The position numbers and the translations under genes are program-made. From Paragonimus skrjabini miyazakii (lineage: Eukaryota > Platyhelminthes > Trematoda > Plagiorchiida > Troglotrematidae), in the NCBI GenBank assembly GCA_014338405.1, contig JTDE01000165.1:119417-183416 (forward strand): a DNA stretch of 64,000 nt. The letters are read 5' to 3'. This document shows, piece by piece, positions 1 through 13,047 of this stretch. A model generated the notes under the pieces. The model had not been told where the DNA came from and searched no databases. It saw only the letters and a program-made list of their open reading frames with translations. The first letter of the stretch is position 1, and each line of letters opens with the position of its first letter.

Positions 1-136
1 ATTCTTTCAGTGGCATTTATACTGGACATAAGCAGGATCTCCGAAAGAACGTGGCTTTTTCAGCCCTCTTGAGTACATATAACAAGCAAGATGTTAGTGC
101 CCCATCAAAACTACACACCATAAAAACTCGTGTAGT

Positions 137-443
137 GAGGACAAGCGATCGCATTATACTACTCACATCACCACTAATCAGCAGTGCAGCAAGAGCATGG
201 ATTTTGACATTGAAGTAGCTTGGGGAGTAGTACAAGAAACACTGGAGCGCAGCATGATATGAGATGTTTCATGGTACACGCAGGAACCGAGCATCGATGT
301 CCGAGACAACCGTGACGTTCTGTGCCCAGTATCGTACACAGATGAGTGCTTTTGTTTGTTGTCATGTTGAAACACATAACCCATATGTTGGTTTCCCGAA
401 TAAATAACCCTTGCGCCATCCGTGTTCTTGGCTCACAACACTA
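137..443 (+). repeat. Dispersed repeat family A, copy 1
   Basis: This stretch is a diverged relative, by eye about two thirds identical, of the reverse complement of about 56,893-57,200. Shared landmarks in order are a TATACTAC tract, CATGGATTT followed by GACTTTGAAG or GACATTGAAG, an AGAAACA(C/T)TGGAG block, a GTACACAGATGAGTG-like block, and TTCTTGGCTCACAACACT at the end. In this copy both candidate reading frames are broken by stops. In the 57-kb copy two frames remain open. The family was not identified. Confidence 0.6.
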
Positions 444-1572
444 GTTGAAAACTAGAGTAAGCAGTTCACAACCTTTATGCCTTGGTTTAGTGAACTCGCC
501 ATCCATATTCTCATCATGAGAGAAACTACGACAAAAAGGCGATGCATTGTTTAAACGCAAAAACGAGAGAAATATTTGCCAGTAAGTGAAGCACTGTTTG
601 TCACTTGTATGCATACCAACTTCCATTTGTGCTTAATTGGGCCCTCTTCATAATCCGAGGAAATACACAAGTGTTTTCGTTTTTTTCGACCACTCAACAA
701 AACGAAGCCATGTTATTTTCTAGCGATTTAACCTTGACCAGTTTTAGTACAGCAAATTGCATTTCATTTAAAAACTAGGATTTTCAAACACATCATAAGC
801 ATCTCTATTCATGGATGTTGTCTGTCACCAATGAAAGGCAATATCAACGTGCTTAATCACTACTAGTCATCGTCCAATCATCGGACATTCCTTATTCTAA
901 ACTAAACTGTTATAAGTCTGTTAAAAATGCAATAAAGATATTGGTCCATGTGTCACACAAAAGTGGGTTGAATGAAAAACCAACTGAACACCACATAAGT
1001 GTTGGTGAGAAATCTGTAATGAGCTAGTAACTGTTCATTTCTCTGGGCAGTTGTGTCACTGATCTTGTGGCATCAAGTCATCAACCCTCATGGCACAATG
1101 TTGCATGCAATATATTTTTTTGGTCTATCTAGCCATGTGACTTTCACGTCGTGTCACCAAAGCGGTTGCGGCTGCATATCTGGACGATAAATCGAAAGCT
1201 TCCAATATGTCTCAAATAAGCAAGCCAAGAGTGACAATTTTTTAATGGGTTATAGTACCATGCTAGAGAAAAGAATATCGCGCTGTCTTCCGGAAAGATA
1301 AATTTCGCACAAAAGTAGTTGACGCCTCCGAGTGTAGCGAAGTAATCCTGATTAGCTTAAACCACTGTTGGTCTTAACTGCTCACAGAATAACGATAGGA
1401 TGTCAATTATGACAAGATGAAAAACCAGACAACTCGCGATGAAAATTAGAAAACTAATTTGTTTTCTATGACCTCAAAGTTTGGGTCAAATGTGGATTTT
1501 TTCGCAAGTGAAGTTGATCTGTTTCAGTGTAGTTTCATCACCGATATCTTAACACTTTTTTTTTCTTTACAG
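444..1572. other. Non-coding, no feature seen
   Basis: A+T-rich sequence without a convincing exon, repeat or RNA gene. The only notable element is the pyrimidine tract with CTTTACAG at its end, which serves as the acceptor for the next exon. Confidence 0.6.
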
Positions 1573-1684
1573 ATATTCGGGATCATTTTCACCACATCCG
1601 GTAGCCATATGATCGGTGTATTTGACGTGAAATATTGCAACACGTTCTTCACCTGCTTAATTGCTCTCGGTTTGGGTCTCTTGG
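1573..1684 (+). CDS. Isolated internal exon with a membrane segment (transporter-like)
   Basis: An open segment of 37 codons is bounded by a strong acceptor (long T/C tract, TTTACAG) and a GTTAGT donor, entering in phase 0 and leaving in phase 1. The peptide runs from IFGIIFTTSG through a GVFD motif to a hydrophobic stretch ending LIALGLGLLG, so it holds a probable membrane helix. The order TT-S-G, then GVFD, then a hydrophobic helix resembles the extracellular loop and following helix of SLC6 sodium:neurotransmitter symporters (TTxGGxYVxxLFD in that family). That assignment is an inference from a short segment. No partner exon carrying the next SLC6 helices was found downstream, so the rest of the gene may lie outside the window, or the exon may be orphaned. 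Confidence 0.35.
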
Positions 1685-1751
1685 GTTAGTTTGTGTGTTT
1701 GGTTTGATTTCATTATGCATTCAAATACACAGTAGCCTTGTCAGTCATAAG

Positions 1752-1753
<2 letters not shown>

Positions 1754-1806
<53 letters not shown>
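1754..1806. repeat. Compound microsatellite (AAAT)n(AAT)n
   Basis: Simple AAAT repeats pass into about 14 ATA/AAT units. The minus-strand open frame across it encodes an isoleucine run and is not a gene. Confidence 0.95.
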
Positions 1807-1808
<2 letters not shown>

Positions 1809-4800
1809 TTCCACTTGATCGAAACCGTGTTTGCTATCGTTGTTGGCATTTGTATCATGACTACTAACAACCCTATGGAATTGTACTCCAATCTCTCAAT
1901 CTTACGGTAAGTCGACAGTATCGTGTCTGAGGGTTGCTCACGAACGAATACGGCTGAATGTTCATGGGTGATATTTGCGTAATCCCTTAACCGCCTCAGA
2001 GGCAACAAATGGATTTGTATCCCACTTCTAGTTTGAGTGTGTATGCATTACGGGTGACTCTTATTCCCCAAATGACTCATGAGTCGAACGCATGTTGCAT
2101 CAGAACAGAACGACAGTACGTGGGGTGCATCTTTGTGAAAGTACAGCTGATTCTCTAATGTACAAGAAGCGACCAGCTGTCAAAGGAGAAAATACCCACT
2201 AAGGAATGGGCAATTTGTTGAATTATGACAATCACGTTTGTGGTGGTGAGTACTGTGAGATCTCACATTCGTGCGTGTTGTCTGTGTATGCACAGGAGAA
2301 AGTATAGCGCAAATCTTTAGGTGTAATAGTTCCTAATGCAATTATTTAACCAAGAAAAAGTCGATAAAATATTTTCATCCAACTGCAAAAGTTGCAGACA
2401 AGTGTGAATGGCGTTTGTCTACGACAAACTAGTCCAAGCTAACGCTGAAAACGTTTTTAAGATGTGTGACTTCTAAGAACAGCAGTTTTGGGAAAATAAT
2501 GATGCAAATGGACATTTCTTGACGTACACATGTTTCCGTACATACTTGCGTCCATGGTTCTTGTCACCATTTCTTTTCCCTCCACGTCCTCGAACCATTC
2601 TATACAAGTCGCATATTCCTGCGTCTTCAGGAAGTACAGGTATCTGACCTGAGAAAGATCACACAAAGTACCCCCTTATACCCAGTCACTTAAGCGTTGA
2701 TTAAAGTATGTCAATGGCCCATGTTGCCAAACATCATAAGCATACGTTGTGACTACACAATAGGTTTATCAATGTACAGTCGTAGGTATTCCTGGATCTG
2801 CCGGAAAATAGTTTCGGTTTAAAATTCATGTCTGTATGCTGCTTTTTTCCCTGGAGGAATCAGCTATTTTAGAAACATCAATCAGCTTAAATCCTGTCGT
2901 CAACTTTTTGGGTTAGCTGTCCTCATATATTCGACATATATCAGACCAACCAATCAATTTGTATTTCATTTTACGCTTACACAAATCTTACTCGTAAACT
3001 GGATGATTGGTGTTTCTAAGTACACTTAAAAGAAATCGCAAATAGCAATCTGTTACTCGTTCATGTCTGTTAGACCAGCTTTTATTGTGGAGAGTGAAAG
3101 TTCAAACACTGTTGGAGCTCCTCGAATCCAACAAACAGTTTAGCTCAAACAGTGTGCCTTTCTAACTATCAGACTTTCAGGGGTAAATATCCAAGGTAGG
3201 TAGCAAATTATCTGGCGGAAAATGTTATTCTCTAAGACACATAATTATATACCCCAGGATTATTGCATCTAGAAGTATAACAAGTTTAGCGTAATAACAG
3301 TCTTTCACTACGATGCTGTTTTCGGAAAAGAGAATTTGTGTGCTGGTATGCCTCTGTTTTGGTCTGTCTGGTAGCCAAAGGTATCTGTTAAATTTTCTGG
3401 TAAAACAAAACAGGTGTAGACTGAGCATTACGGGTCAAGTCGAATCTAAAATTTCTTTTATGCACCTAGAGAGATTGAGAACTAATCGTACAGAACTGCT
3501 TCTTCCGCAGGCACAGTATTTAGAATCATACCTGCTTAATTTTGCAAGCAGATGTTTGTAGAATGTCTTAAGCGATAGAAATCTGCACCAAGTAGTTGGA
3601 AGCGATAGATCTGTAAGTAGGGGGTAATGAAACATGCTGATTTGCAACGGAATGTGGTGGAAGTTTTTGATATGGGTTTGAGACGACTGGGATAAGGAAT
3701 ATGATGCGTGTAGGACACACTTTTAACGTTATGTGGTTTACATGCTCCATAATTTTGAAACCAAAAATTGAGGTATGGTGTACTCACTTGTGACGAGAAT
3801 TTTGGCCGATGCGCCGTTATCATCATATTGGTCACAACCGAACTCTCGCATTTAAACATTTGGCCCCAATCGCTTGTGAGTAATCCTATGGCTGATTGAT
3901 CGTCTCTAGAGAAAACATTGGAACTATCCTATTAACTCTAGTCAATGACTTTACAGTCACTGCCTCTCAGTCATGTCGAAAACATTAATTTCAGTTGACC
4001 TTCTGAGTAACATTAATTTCAGTTGACCTTCTGAGTCTGGATGCTGAGGTGTTTGAATAAGATTGAATAAAAACTATTCTCATCGGTGTTTTACCGTCAA
4101 CTAAAATTAGCGTAAATAATGCATGTCTTATTTCGAAATGCTATTATAACCGTTGGATTCATAGTTCAGGCGTTTTTGTGTGCTCGTAAGTTGCTCGCAA
4201 GTTAATCGGTACACACACTTTATCCAGCTTGAACAAAGAGTATTAAGACGGGAGGGTTTGTGAATAGAACATGATCACCACATTCGGTCGAATCTAATTG
4301 TGAACTTAAAGAAATTCTGATAGAGTTTTGTGTTCTCAGCACTAACGTATTGTAATTCTGTGCCGGATATAGATTAACTACTTCCACAGCTACCAAGGTT
4401 ATGCATGGGTTATATCTTGTTTCTTTGGTTGAGAAATGTTATATTTCTGACCGCAGAATGCCAAGGATTTTCCACGTACACTATGGACAAATGCATTCAA
4501 AGTACTGAACACCACCTTGATTCAACCGCTACGTTTTGTCGTCGTACAAAAACGCAACTTTTCTGAGTTACATCAGCTTTAACTTTGTGTTAGGTTTCGC
4601 AACAAGCACCAAAAACAAGTCTAACTATCGAAGCGCGTTATCAGGGTTCAGTAGCCGTCAGTGACATTCGTCTAGCAACTTGATAGTTATTTTGGGAAGT
4701 AGTTATCATGCACATTTGCAGTACATCTATTCGAAGAAAGCTGTTGTGCATTAACATGCATCAACTTAGACAGTAATACTTAGTGGGTCACACTGATGAT

Positions 4801-4962
4801 TAACTGCCACAAAACGACGAAGGAAAAAAACTTATACAGGAAGAGCGAAGAAAAAAGAAGGGGGGGGGAAGGTGACTTACATACAAAAAATAGCTACGTC
4901 TATACACGAACAAACAACCGAACTGTAAGTGAAAGTAAGAAATCATCAGCAAGACAGCTTCC
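1807..4962. other. Long intergenic or intronic stretch
   Basis: No exon with good borders and coding character was found. The region around 3.3-3.86 kb has overlapping open frames on both strands. The plus one begins MLFSEKRICVLVCLCFG, which looks like a signal peptide, but nothing recognisable follows. A polypurine tract with nine consecutive G lies at 4,855-4,872. A short tandem duplication at 3,981-4,036 is listed separately. Confidence 0.5.
3981..4036. repeat. 28-bp tandem duplication
   Basis: Two identical head-to-tail units of 28 bp (unit begins AACATTAATTTCAGTTGACC) at 3,981-4,008 and 4,009-4,036. Perfect identity suggests a recent slippage or duplication event. Confidence 0.95.
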
Positions 4963-6830
4963 CTACGGCTTTTGCAGCCTCGCGTCATTAAATGCACCCA
5001 CTTCACAGACAACTGGGACAAACCAACGACAACATTCACACCACTGAGCTCGGTTAGCCGTCATCTCACCTACCTTCTCAAGCCACCGACTCTGTGAGTC
5101 GCGCGGGCTCCAGCCCGGAAGACGAAACCGATCTACAGTAGCCAACCCCTTCGTGAACGATTTCATTTCTCTACGCTAGGGCATCATCTGTCAATCTCGC
5201 ACCTGGCGCCAATCGGCCGCAGCGTCGACAAACAGTGCTCGGTGTGGCAAGCGATTAGCTGGCATCCTTAGTACATAGCCTAACCATCTAAGTCTGTGCA
5301 AATTTAAGAACTGAGCGAAAGAACTCGTTTGACAATCAGTGCCAAACACCCGCTTCCTAACCTCCTCGTTACCCACCCGTTGGTGCCACCCGATACGAGC
5401 GATTGAACGCAGACATCGGTGGTCAAATACCTGGAGGCGGTTTACGTCCTCTACTCTGATCAGCTATGTTTCGCTGCCTTAAAGTAATACAGCCCTCACT
5501 GTTGTCTGATACACGGAACCCTTAAGCTTAAGAGAAATACCTCTCTGTCGCCATTGGTGTCTCAGATTACCGAACACCGCTTCAGCCTTGGAAATACACG
5601 CTTCTATTTCATTCTCTACACCTCCGCCGCCGCTGATGCAACTTCCCAGGTAAACAAACCGGTCAACAACCTCCATGGCTTCGTTATCTAACAATAAATC
5701 TACATAATCACAGAAATATTGCAGAAACACTTTGCATTTTGTGGCTGCAAAGCGCATTCCGAAGTACTTAGCAGAACGCGAAATAGCGTTTAACGTTGTT
5801 TATGCCGCTTAGAAAGTGTCAAACAGCAACAGATTATCGTCGGCATAATCAAGATCAGTCAGACTTTCACCATGTAGGAGGTCCACACGGGCATCGTTTG
5901 AGTGCCGCAGAAAGTCCTTCGTTATTTTGAACAAAAACGGTGGAAGGGGACAGCCTTGACGAACGCTGCTCATGGTGCTGAAATTGTCAGACAGTTCGCC
6001 GTAAACCTTAACCTGAGCCAAAGTATGGGAGTAAAGCGCCGACAGTATGTTCACATATTTGGTCGGTATACCCCTGTGTTTAAGCGACTCTAAAAGTGTA
6101 GATCGATCCACCGAATCGAATGCATTTTTATAGTCGAGAAATACGGCACTTATTGACTATGCTTTTCGCAAGAGCTCCGGGCTCCCTTCTTAAATATAGG
6201 AACTATTATCGAGTGATCCCAGCATGGAGGGATGGTCTCCATCGTCCACACAAGTTAAAGCAGCTGAGTTAAGGCCTCTACTAACTACTACCGTCTTTCC
6301 ACCTTCTTTGAAAGTGCTGTCACGAAATCATCTGGACCAGCGGCCATATAACAATTGAGAACCGAGCTGTAATTGCGAACCTCAGTCTCAGTGGGTGGTT
6401 TCAAATCTACCGACCAGGGTGCTACATCACAAGTTTGTGGCAGCAACACAATAAAAGCATTATGCCAGCCAAATTGACCCTGGAAGTGTTCCGCCCAACG
6501 TTCTAACCTATTGGACTTATCATAGATTAGTGTGTCATCTGTTTCGCTGATAGTTTCACTGACAGACTGTCGCTTGGGACCAGTAGCACTGATCAGGTTG
6601 AAGAGTTTGCCGGTGTTTCCTGAAGCAAAAGCCATTTCTGTTTCCTTAACTTTTTCACTAACTAAGTCTCACAATTAGCCTTTAGAATACGTTTCAGCCT
6701 CCTATGAATATCTTTTCTAGACTTATTATGTGAACTAACAGGACGAACCTTCCGTCTGGCTTCTAACAAGTCGTTCTAAAGACTATACCTACTCCAGCCT
6801 GACCTGTAACGGCAGCTGTGGTGTCACCTG
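4963..6830 (-). mobile_element. 5'-truncated RTE-like LINE, degenerate
   Basis: Minus-strand pieces in the expected order of a flatworm RTE-type non-LTR retrotransposon. The pre-RT region (6,288-6,790) has LLEARRKVRP and, later, a WAEHFQGQFGW block. The RT palm (5,809-6,111) has SSVRQGCPLPPFLF and the catalytic LDYADDNLLL. The thumb (5,479-5,757) has VDRFVYLGSCIS and NLRHQWRQRG. The C-terminal part (5,191-5,376) has LHRLRWLGYVLRMPANRLP and the tail (4,963-5,166) has WLEKVGEMTANRAQW. Frames change between pieces, so it is broken by indels. No endonuclease domain is seen 5' of about 6,830, so the copy is 5'-truncated as is usual for LINEs. The YADD aspartates are intact. Confidence 0.85.
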
Positions 6831-7284
6831 AAGCGTATAACCAGTATCGGGTAGACAATGCGGATGTTTTTAGTTTCATACGCTAACTACTGTCCTGGAT
6901 TCTAGTCTCCGAAACACAAGAGACATCGATATGCAATGAGTCTAACTTTCATGCGAGAGCGGACAGGACAGAACTATTTTAACTCAATTCTTCTTTTTTG
7001 ATGATATGTGTTTATAAAGATAATTGTCGGTTGAATAAAGAAAGTTACGATCATTGGGTAAATAATAAACTTCACTTCATTGCGAACAAGAAGAGAAATG
7101 AGGTTAGCTTGTGATTTGTGAATGCTCTGTGGGTGTGCGTAAGCAGCTTATTTTGTAGAACAGACAGTTTAGCATGACTTTTATTTTTATATCCACGACG
7201 AGCTGATTATTTTAATTCATTTTTGCTGATGATTTTGCACTTTAATTCTGTACGTTTCATTGTTTACTTGCCAACATTTTTCAG
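6831..7284. other. Non-coding, no feature seen
   Basis: A+T-rich; ends in a TTTTTCAG acceptor-like tract. Confidence 0.5.
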
Positions 7285-7328
7285 TTTTCACGAAAGAGGA
7301 TTTACGGAGACAGAGGATGCAGAAATCG
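7285..7328 (+). CDS. Small candidate exon
   Basis: A 44-nt segment lies between a good acceptor (CAACATTTTTCAG) and a good donor (TCG then GTAGGT). It reads FTKEDLRRQRMQKS when entered in phase 1 and leaves in phase 0. The entry phase is compatible with the phase-1 donor of the exon at 1,573-1,684, but the charged peptide does not look like the next part of an SLC6 protein. It may be a chance pair of splice signals. Confidence 0.2.
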
Positions 7329-7795
7329 GTAGGTTTTTGTTGTCGCATGTAAGAACTACTAGTATTTGGGACGCATTTGGTACCAGAATATGGACTTGTA
7401 GAGTTTTAAAAATACATCAGCACTTTTTTGTGGAAAAATCCGACACCATACCAGCTGTTAGTCTAAAATTGAAGACATGTTACAGGTCTAATAGATTTGT
7501 TCAAAAATTAACAATGCAATTCTTTTGAAGATTTGACTACAATCTGTAAATTGAATTTTCTGCATTCTTTCTGGAAACACTTTTTTATATGAGTAACGCG
7601 TCCAGTTTTGTTTTCTTCGGGGTAGAGCTACCTTTTTTATGATTTTTGGCTGGAACAACATTGTCGGCTTATACCATAAATGCTTCGTAGACCGAGGGGA
7701 AGTTAACGAATGAAATTTTGTGACGAATGTTATATTACTCGTAATTGTTTAGTAGTGATGTTTGTGAAAGATAAATTAGACCATGTTGACGATTA

Positions 7796-8035
7796 GTCGG
7801 AGATTTCGCACTCCAGTAAGCAGTTCGACCGACCCCTTGGGAAAAAAAGGATTAGACTGGACTGTCTCTCTTGTTGGGGCTCGTCAGTAGTGTGACTACT
7901 TGCTATGGCCCAGATTTTAACGCCGATCACGCTTTCGTAAGGCAAGCGTGTTGACTGCAGTATCAATGACCCATCAAGCCGTTGTCGCTGAGTTTGCAGG
8001 TGGTGATTCAGTCGTGCCTAATTGAAATTCAGTGC
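7796..8035 (-). mobile_element. Decayed copy of the hammerhead SINE
   Basis: Read on the minus strand it aligns in order with the SINE described at 25.3 kb: the GTGCCTAA leader, the tRNA-like segment, ACTGACGAG where the ribozyme arm should be, and the 3' part near CGGTCGAACTGC. Both Pol III boxes and the ribozyme core are eroded (the GAAA block reads GAGAGA). This appears to be one of the oldest copies here. Confidence 0.55.
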
Positions 8036-11000
8036 CATATTCACGGAAGCATGACCGGGGCAAAAATCTGACATTGGCGAGTATATGCATGATTGATAAA
8101 CGCTAACAAGTGTGGTATTCAGGTCCATTGTGTCATTTCGATAGAAGCTGTCTGAAAGGTCAATAATGATGCAAAGTCTGCGATAATACGTCACTGTTAT
8201 TCAATTGACGATTTTCTACACCAATGAAAGAGGACTACTCGATGTGGATCAAGAGCGGTGCGTTGAACTCACTGAAAAACTCAATCATCGTTTATCTCAT
8301 TTGCATGAACCACCACGTTGGCCTGGTTCGATCATTCAGTATCACCTACTATGTGCAGAACAACCAATCCACATCTGTTTGATGGTGATACATACCAATG
8401 ACTGAAGTGTTCTTGACCATCCTAGGTAATTCTTCGTTCCGTGTACAGATGCCATAGTGTAAACTGGAAATTCATTATGACCTCAAACTATGTCATATTT
8501 GCGGGTTGTAATGGAAATATTTAAGCATATTCCACAGCCACACGGAAACAATTTAGAGTAATGCCTACCCAACACACATATTAGAAGATGGCATTCAACC
8601 CAAGCGATACGATAAGTAACATTTTTACCTATATAATCAGTGCCATTATAAATATTTTATTTGTACTGACCTGATGAGAATAACTTGAATATACGTTTGT
8701 CAATCTGATCCCTCTCTGGGTAGGAGATGCAGACTATCAGGCACCAGCATATTTCTTTATGTAAATTAGCGTTAATTGTATACACATTTTCATTACACCT
8801 GTAGATGAGCAACAGGGTATGCGACGAGGTCAACCGAGAACTTCAACAGATTGGACAACTATGAAGCCTTTTCTCCTGTGAAAACACTTCCACGGTTGCT
8901 CAAAACGGTGGTGTACTTCTTTCAAGACAAGCTCATCTGATGAGATTTTGTGTTCTGAAGCCTTATATTTGTGATTGCTTATGGCCTTGTTCATACGCTT
9001 GATACTGTCTTATTCTCATATTGACTATTTTCATTGTTTTTTCTTTATCTGGGATCAATATTTTAATTTTTCAATTTAAATTTAAACTTATTTCTTCTGT
9101 GTTCTACGAGAGTTGCATAAATAAACGTTTGCCAAAATTTAAAGCAATAGTTTTTTTACTCCAGAACTTCGCTACATTTACTCTGACGATTTTCACGTTA
9201 GTGTCATCAGTTGACCAGCATCTAACCTGTTTTTGTCGTGTTTTATTACTAAGCTACTCATGCAGATACAATTTCATTTTAACGTTAATTACCATTTATT
9301 AATAAAACTTGGACAAATATTGGTCAAGGATTTGGAGTTCAAGTAGGCAAGTCGTCTCAGCAACTTCCATGCCAAACTTTATACTCTCAAACCACTACGC
9401 ACCGATGAAGTCATTTCGTTTTGTTGATAAAACGTTTGCAGCCTCAATGTCTATGTGCTGAATTAAACACTTGGACGAGTCAGTCAGCCTAAACATAAGT
9501 TATCCACCTGCTGAGGCTCGTGAATAATATTTTTGCTCACCATTTACCGGCAACTGTGACTATTTGTTCGCACCCTATATGGTGACAATAAAGAAGTGAC
9601 CAACAACATGGTATTGGGGGACATGGTTTGAGTTTATGTACCTGTCTTTGAACAAATGTGTCTTTCTGACTTGTTCTAACAACAGGAAATCTGTGGTCGA
9701 GCGATTTTTTCAGGGGAGCAGCGTTGAAGATCTATCTGAACTCGAAAGTTGCGTTCAGAGATTATCAGCGTTCATTGTATTTCAGTTCAAAATCTCACCA
9801 ATCTGCTCATTTATTTAGCTGTAGGTTAAATGAAATTTGTCTGAGGGGTTACCAATGCATTTATTGTCTTTAATACAAACTCGTGGAAGACATGAGCAAT
9901 AGTCTTAAACGAGTTTGCCTGATCGACCAGGTTTTACCAAAAACCCCTATGCTTTGACACGTAATTTCAGGTGAATTTTCTAATCCAAACTGAACGCTTT
10001 TTTAAACATCCCTTTCTTATGCAGTCAGTATTGAGTGGACCGGTAAACAGTTGGCAGCGACTATAATCTTTGTGCGATTATCTTTTCGAAATAATTAACC
10101 AGTATTAACAAGCAGTGAAACTGTTTTTATCTCTGATTCCTCTACGAGTGGTGGGCCGTAGCACATTATAGAAATATCAATGCTGAACAATACAGCATGA
10201 TGGCTACTCACACCCGATAGAATCTGTATCCAAGAAAAGTACAAGTGACCCATCCTTCTGGCTGCGATCAACAGTCTACGATTCATCTTTCATTCTAAAA
10301 AAAAGCGTCTTGTATTTTCACAACGAAACATCACCATTCACGTAATTGACATGCCTGTATAAGTCAAAAACCAGAGATGTAAGTAATGTGGCATTCTACG
10401 GGATGATTTCAACAATCTGTGAAAGGCGATAAAAACAAGCAGCCTATGAACCACAGAAAACTTAGGAAATCGAACAATCCAGCATTAAAGGGAATGGAAG
10501 AGAAAGCTTGGAAGTTGCCTACACTTACTGGGTGAGCATTATCGGACGGAATTTTACGTAAAGGCTACGTAGAAAAATTCGTTTAGTTGTATACCGGGAT
10601 TACCAGAACAGAACTGCCCTATCTGTAGCATGTGCGTGCAAATTAGATGATAATAATCCCTCTTTTACGGAACAGCTTTCTATTTTATCACAAAAGATGG
10701 TTGGCCAATAATTCCCTAATGAACTAAATCTAATGCATCCAGTAAACCGCATGAAACATTAGCGAACATAGATAACGTTTTGATGTGCCTGGTCATTCTC
10801 CATGTTTATCGCATTCGACTTTCAACCATGTGGCTCATTATTGAGGAGAGAGAACACGTGAACACTTTATCATTTGCATAATTTCTGTATTTGCACTGCA
10901 ATTGTTAACAGCTTATGATAGCTCATTGCAGCGCAGCCGTGGTTGCGCGGATCGAAAGGCTTTTCGTAAATTACGTTTACTTAGTCAGCTTTTTTTGTGA

Positions 11001-11159
11001 ATCACCTTATCCGAAAGAAGTGTTCCGGGATTTAATGATTGCGTTGGAATGCGGTTACAAGTCTCAAGCAAACTGACAGTGTCACTGGGCCAAAACGTCC
11101 ATCGAGCTCCACTCAATAGGCATACACATTTTAACCAAGTCGAATCGAATATAATGTCA
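8036..11159. other. Long non-coding stretch
   Basis: One plus-strand open segment at 8,205-8,405 (begins MTIFYTNERG, contains LTEKLNHRLSHLHEPPRWP) has somewhat higher complexity than its surroundings and could be exonic. A second frame is also open there and no acceptor fits well. The open frame at 9,021-9,302 is low-complexity, F/I/L-rich and A+T-driven. Nothing else was recognised. Confidence 0.4.
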
Positions 11160-11195
11160 ACTGCACTATTTAGACTAGGACAGTTGAGGGTTTTC

Positions 11196-11275
11196 CAGTA
11201 ATTTCAGACACCCAGTGATTAGTCAGCCACCACATCAATACTGTAGACCACTAGACTACCTGGGAATCAACTGCA
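11196..11275 (-). repeat. Possible tRNA-derived SINE remnant
   Basis: The minus strand reads GGTAGTCTAGTGGTCTACAG, an A-box-like match to a tRNA 5' half. About 35 nt further on, GGGTGTCTGAAATTAC is a weak B-box-like match. No cloverleaf is complete. It differs from the hammerhead SINE family. Confidence 0.3.
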
Positions 11276-11898
11276 AATGTTGTAGTTGGTTGTGAAATCG
11301 AATCGGTAGTCAAAAAGCTCGCTGGTCTTGCAAGCATTGAAATGTTTGGAGTTCCACTCCATTTCCAGATGCGACAATATATCACAATTTTCTGAGTATA
11401 AATCCGCATTATTTGGATTACTAGCCAACTAACAGATATGATAACATAATCAAATAGACTAGTGTTTTCATAAAATGGCCCTATACTGAATAGCAATGTC
11501 TCCAGACCTTATCGTATTTCAGAGAGAGTGTATTAAATTCTGTTATTCGTAGGTTGAATTGTGTTTTCGGAATTACGTAATATTGTATGTAAGCCCACAG
11601 AAACACAATTTTGAGCGATATACCTACAATGAATTTTATAACAATAATCTTATAAACTGCTTGCCTATTTTATTATAAGGAAAACGACAATTTTCTCCCT
11701 CTGAATGTAATGAGATTAGGAGGAATTTTAACACAGGGTCATATTTAGCAAGGTTTTGCCGTGTCTTATTTTGAGTTAACCACATTTTCATCACCGAAAT
11801 CAACATTCCACCCCATCACCCAAATGTCCTCTTATTGAAAATATGAAGCTCTTTACACGTCTGTTTGCTTTCTGTTCGTTCAACAGTTTTGGCTGATA

Positions 11899-12010
11899 AA
11901 AACGAATTTATTCGCAAATGGTCGCTTTCAGTATTCACTCTTTTCAGGTCATTATTGAGAACGGCAATTCACCATAATAGACCTACAATTAAAGCAACGA
12001 ACGTAAGCCC
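11899..12010 (+). repeat. Direct repeat B, copy 1 (about 112 bp)
   Basis: Matches 13,048-13,157 at roughly 85-90% by eye, same orientation, 1.1 kb apart. Shared blocks include CTTTTCAGGTCATTATTGA and a conserved end ATTAAAGCAACGAACGTAAG. Both copies stop at the same GTAAGCCC. Confidence 0.85.
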
Positions 12011-13047
12011 AGGGTTTGATCATCTTCAAACTAATTATGAATAATGAACGCTTCGTATTTTTTCGCGCAGCCCAAGGTGATCAATGAAAAGTTGTGCGAA
12101 GGTAGCTGACGAGATTTTGTGTGTGGGATCAGGAAGATTGTCCCCTGTCGAATTTCACAATGTGAATGAGATCGCTCGGACGTACGGTGCTCGATTTTCT
12201 ACTTACAGAAAGTTGGAAACGTTTGCTACCGTATAACATACAATATAAGTCGAATTAGTAAACAGTACATTTAACCTTATGAATTTTTGAATGTAATCGC
12301 GCTTCTATCAAGAAATTCGGTAAACTCAAGTTCGACCAGTAATCGTTTATTGGTGTGAATTTTGCACAGCACGGGATTTAATAATGTAGGCAGAAAGCAG
12401 TCGTATGCATACTAGCATTTATTCTGAATCCTTCCTTTCGGGTAGTGCTTCGTGCATAGGGGAGCTGACCAACTCAATACGTTCCTGTTAATAACACACA
12501 CCACACCTGGATCAGCATAATCTGAGGGCAAACTCCCGGAAACTGTACTATTCCCCTCCGCCTGCGAAAATAACGATATCACCTGAGTGATATTCAATTT
12601 ATCTCAGTCATTTATCAACTAGCATCATCAGTCAAACAAATCTTTTAGGTAGACACTTATCTAAAATGTTGTGAGATTAGGATAGCTGAGATCAGATATG
12701 AGTGCTGTTCAATGCAGGTCCACCTGAATCCTCTACCAATTACCAGTATTCAAACAAGTCTTATTCAGACTACTTACCCCAAGTGTCTTTTGTACAACTA
12801 TGGGGATCACTATTCACGTAATGTGTGCCCGGTTCGTGTATGTCAACACTAGACATCTGAGTGGAAATGTTTAAAAGTCTGCTTGTTTGTTGTACCTTTT
12901 CGTGCTTCCCACGTGACACTACATGTTGACATAGAATACAGTGTATGACAAATAAGCGTTCGGCAAAATGTAAGTACACTTGTACATATGTAGATTTAAA
13001 AATAAAAAGGTGTTCAAATCGTGGATGTGTACTGCACAGGTTACATA

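Noticed and set aside
1745..2008. Minus-strand open frame of 87 codons
   Set aside because: It runs through the AAT microsatellite (poly-Ile) and has no domain or conserved character.
3313..3561. Plus-strand frame with a signal-peptide-like start
   Set aside because: No following domain, no splice borders that fit, and overlapped by several equally open minus-strand frames.
4796..5047. Overlapping open frames on both strands
   Set aside because: They lie over a polypurine tract and the tail of the LINE. The real signal is the LINE C-terminus on the minus strand.
9200..9215. CTGATGA on the minus strand followed by GAAA, a possible hammerhead
   Set aside because: The bases between cannot form stem II (no G-C closing pair), and stems I and III do not pair.
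9021..9302. Hydrophobic open frame of 93 codons resembling a membrane protein
   Set aside because: Composition is F/I/L from A+T richness. No splice sites or motif.
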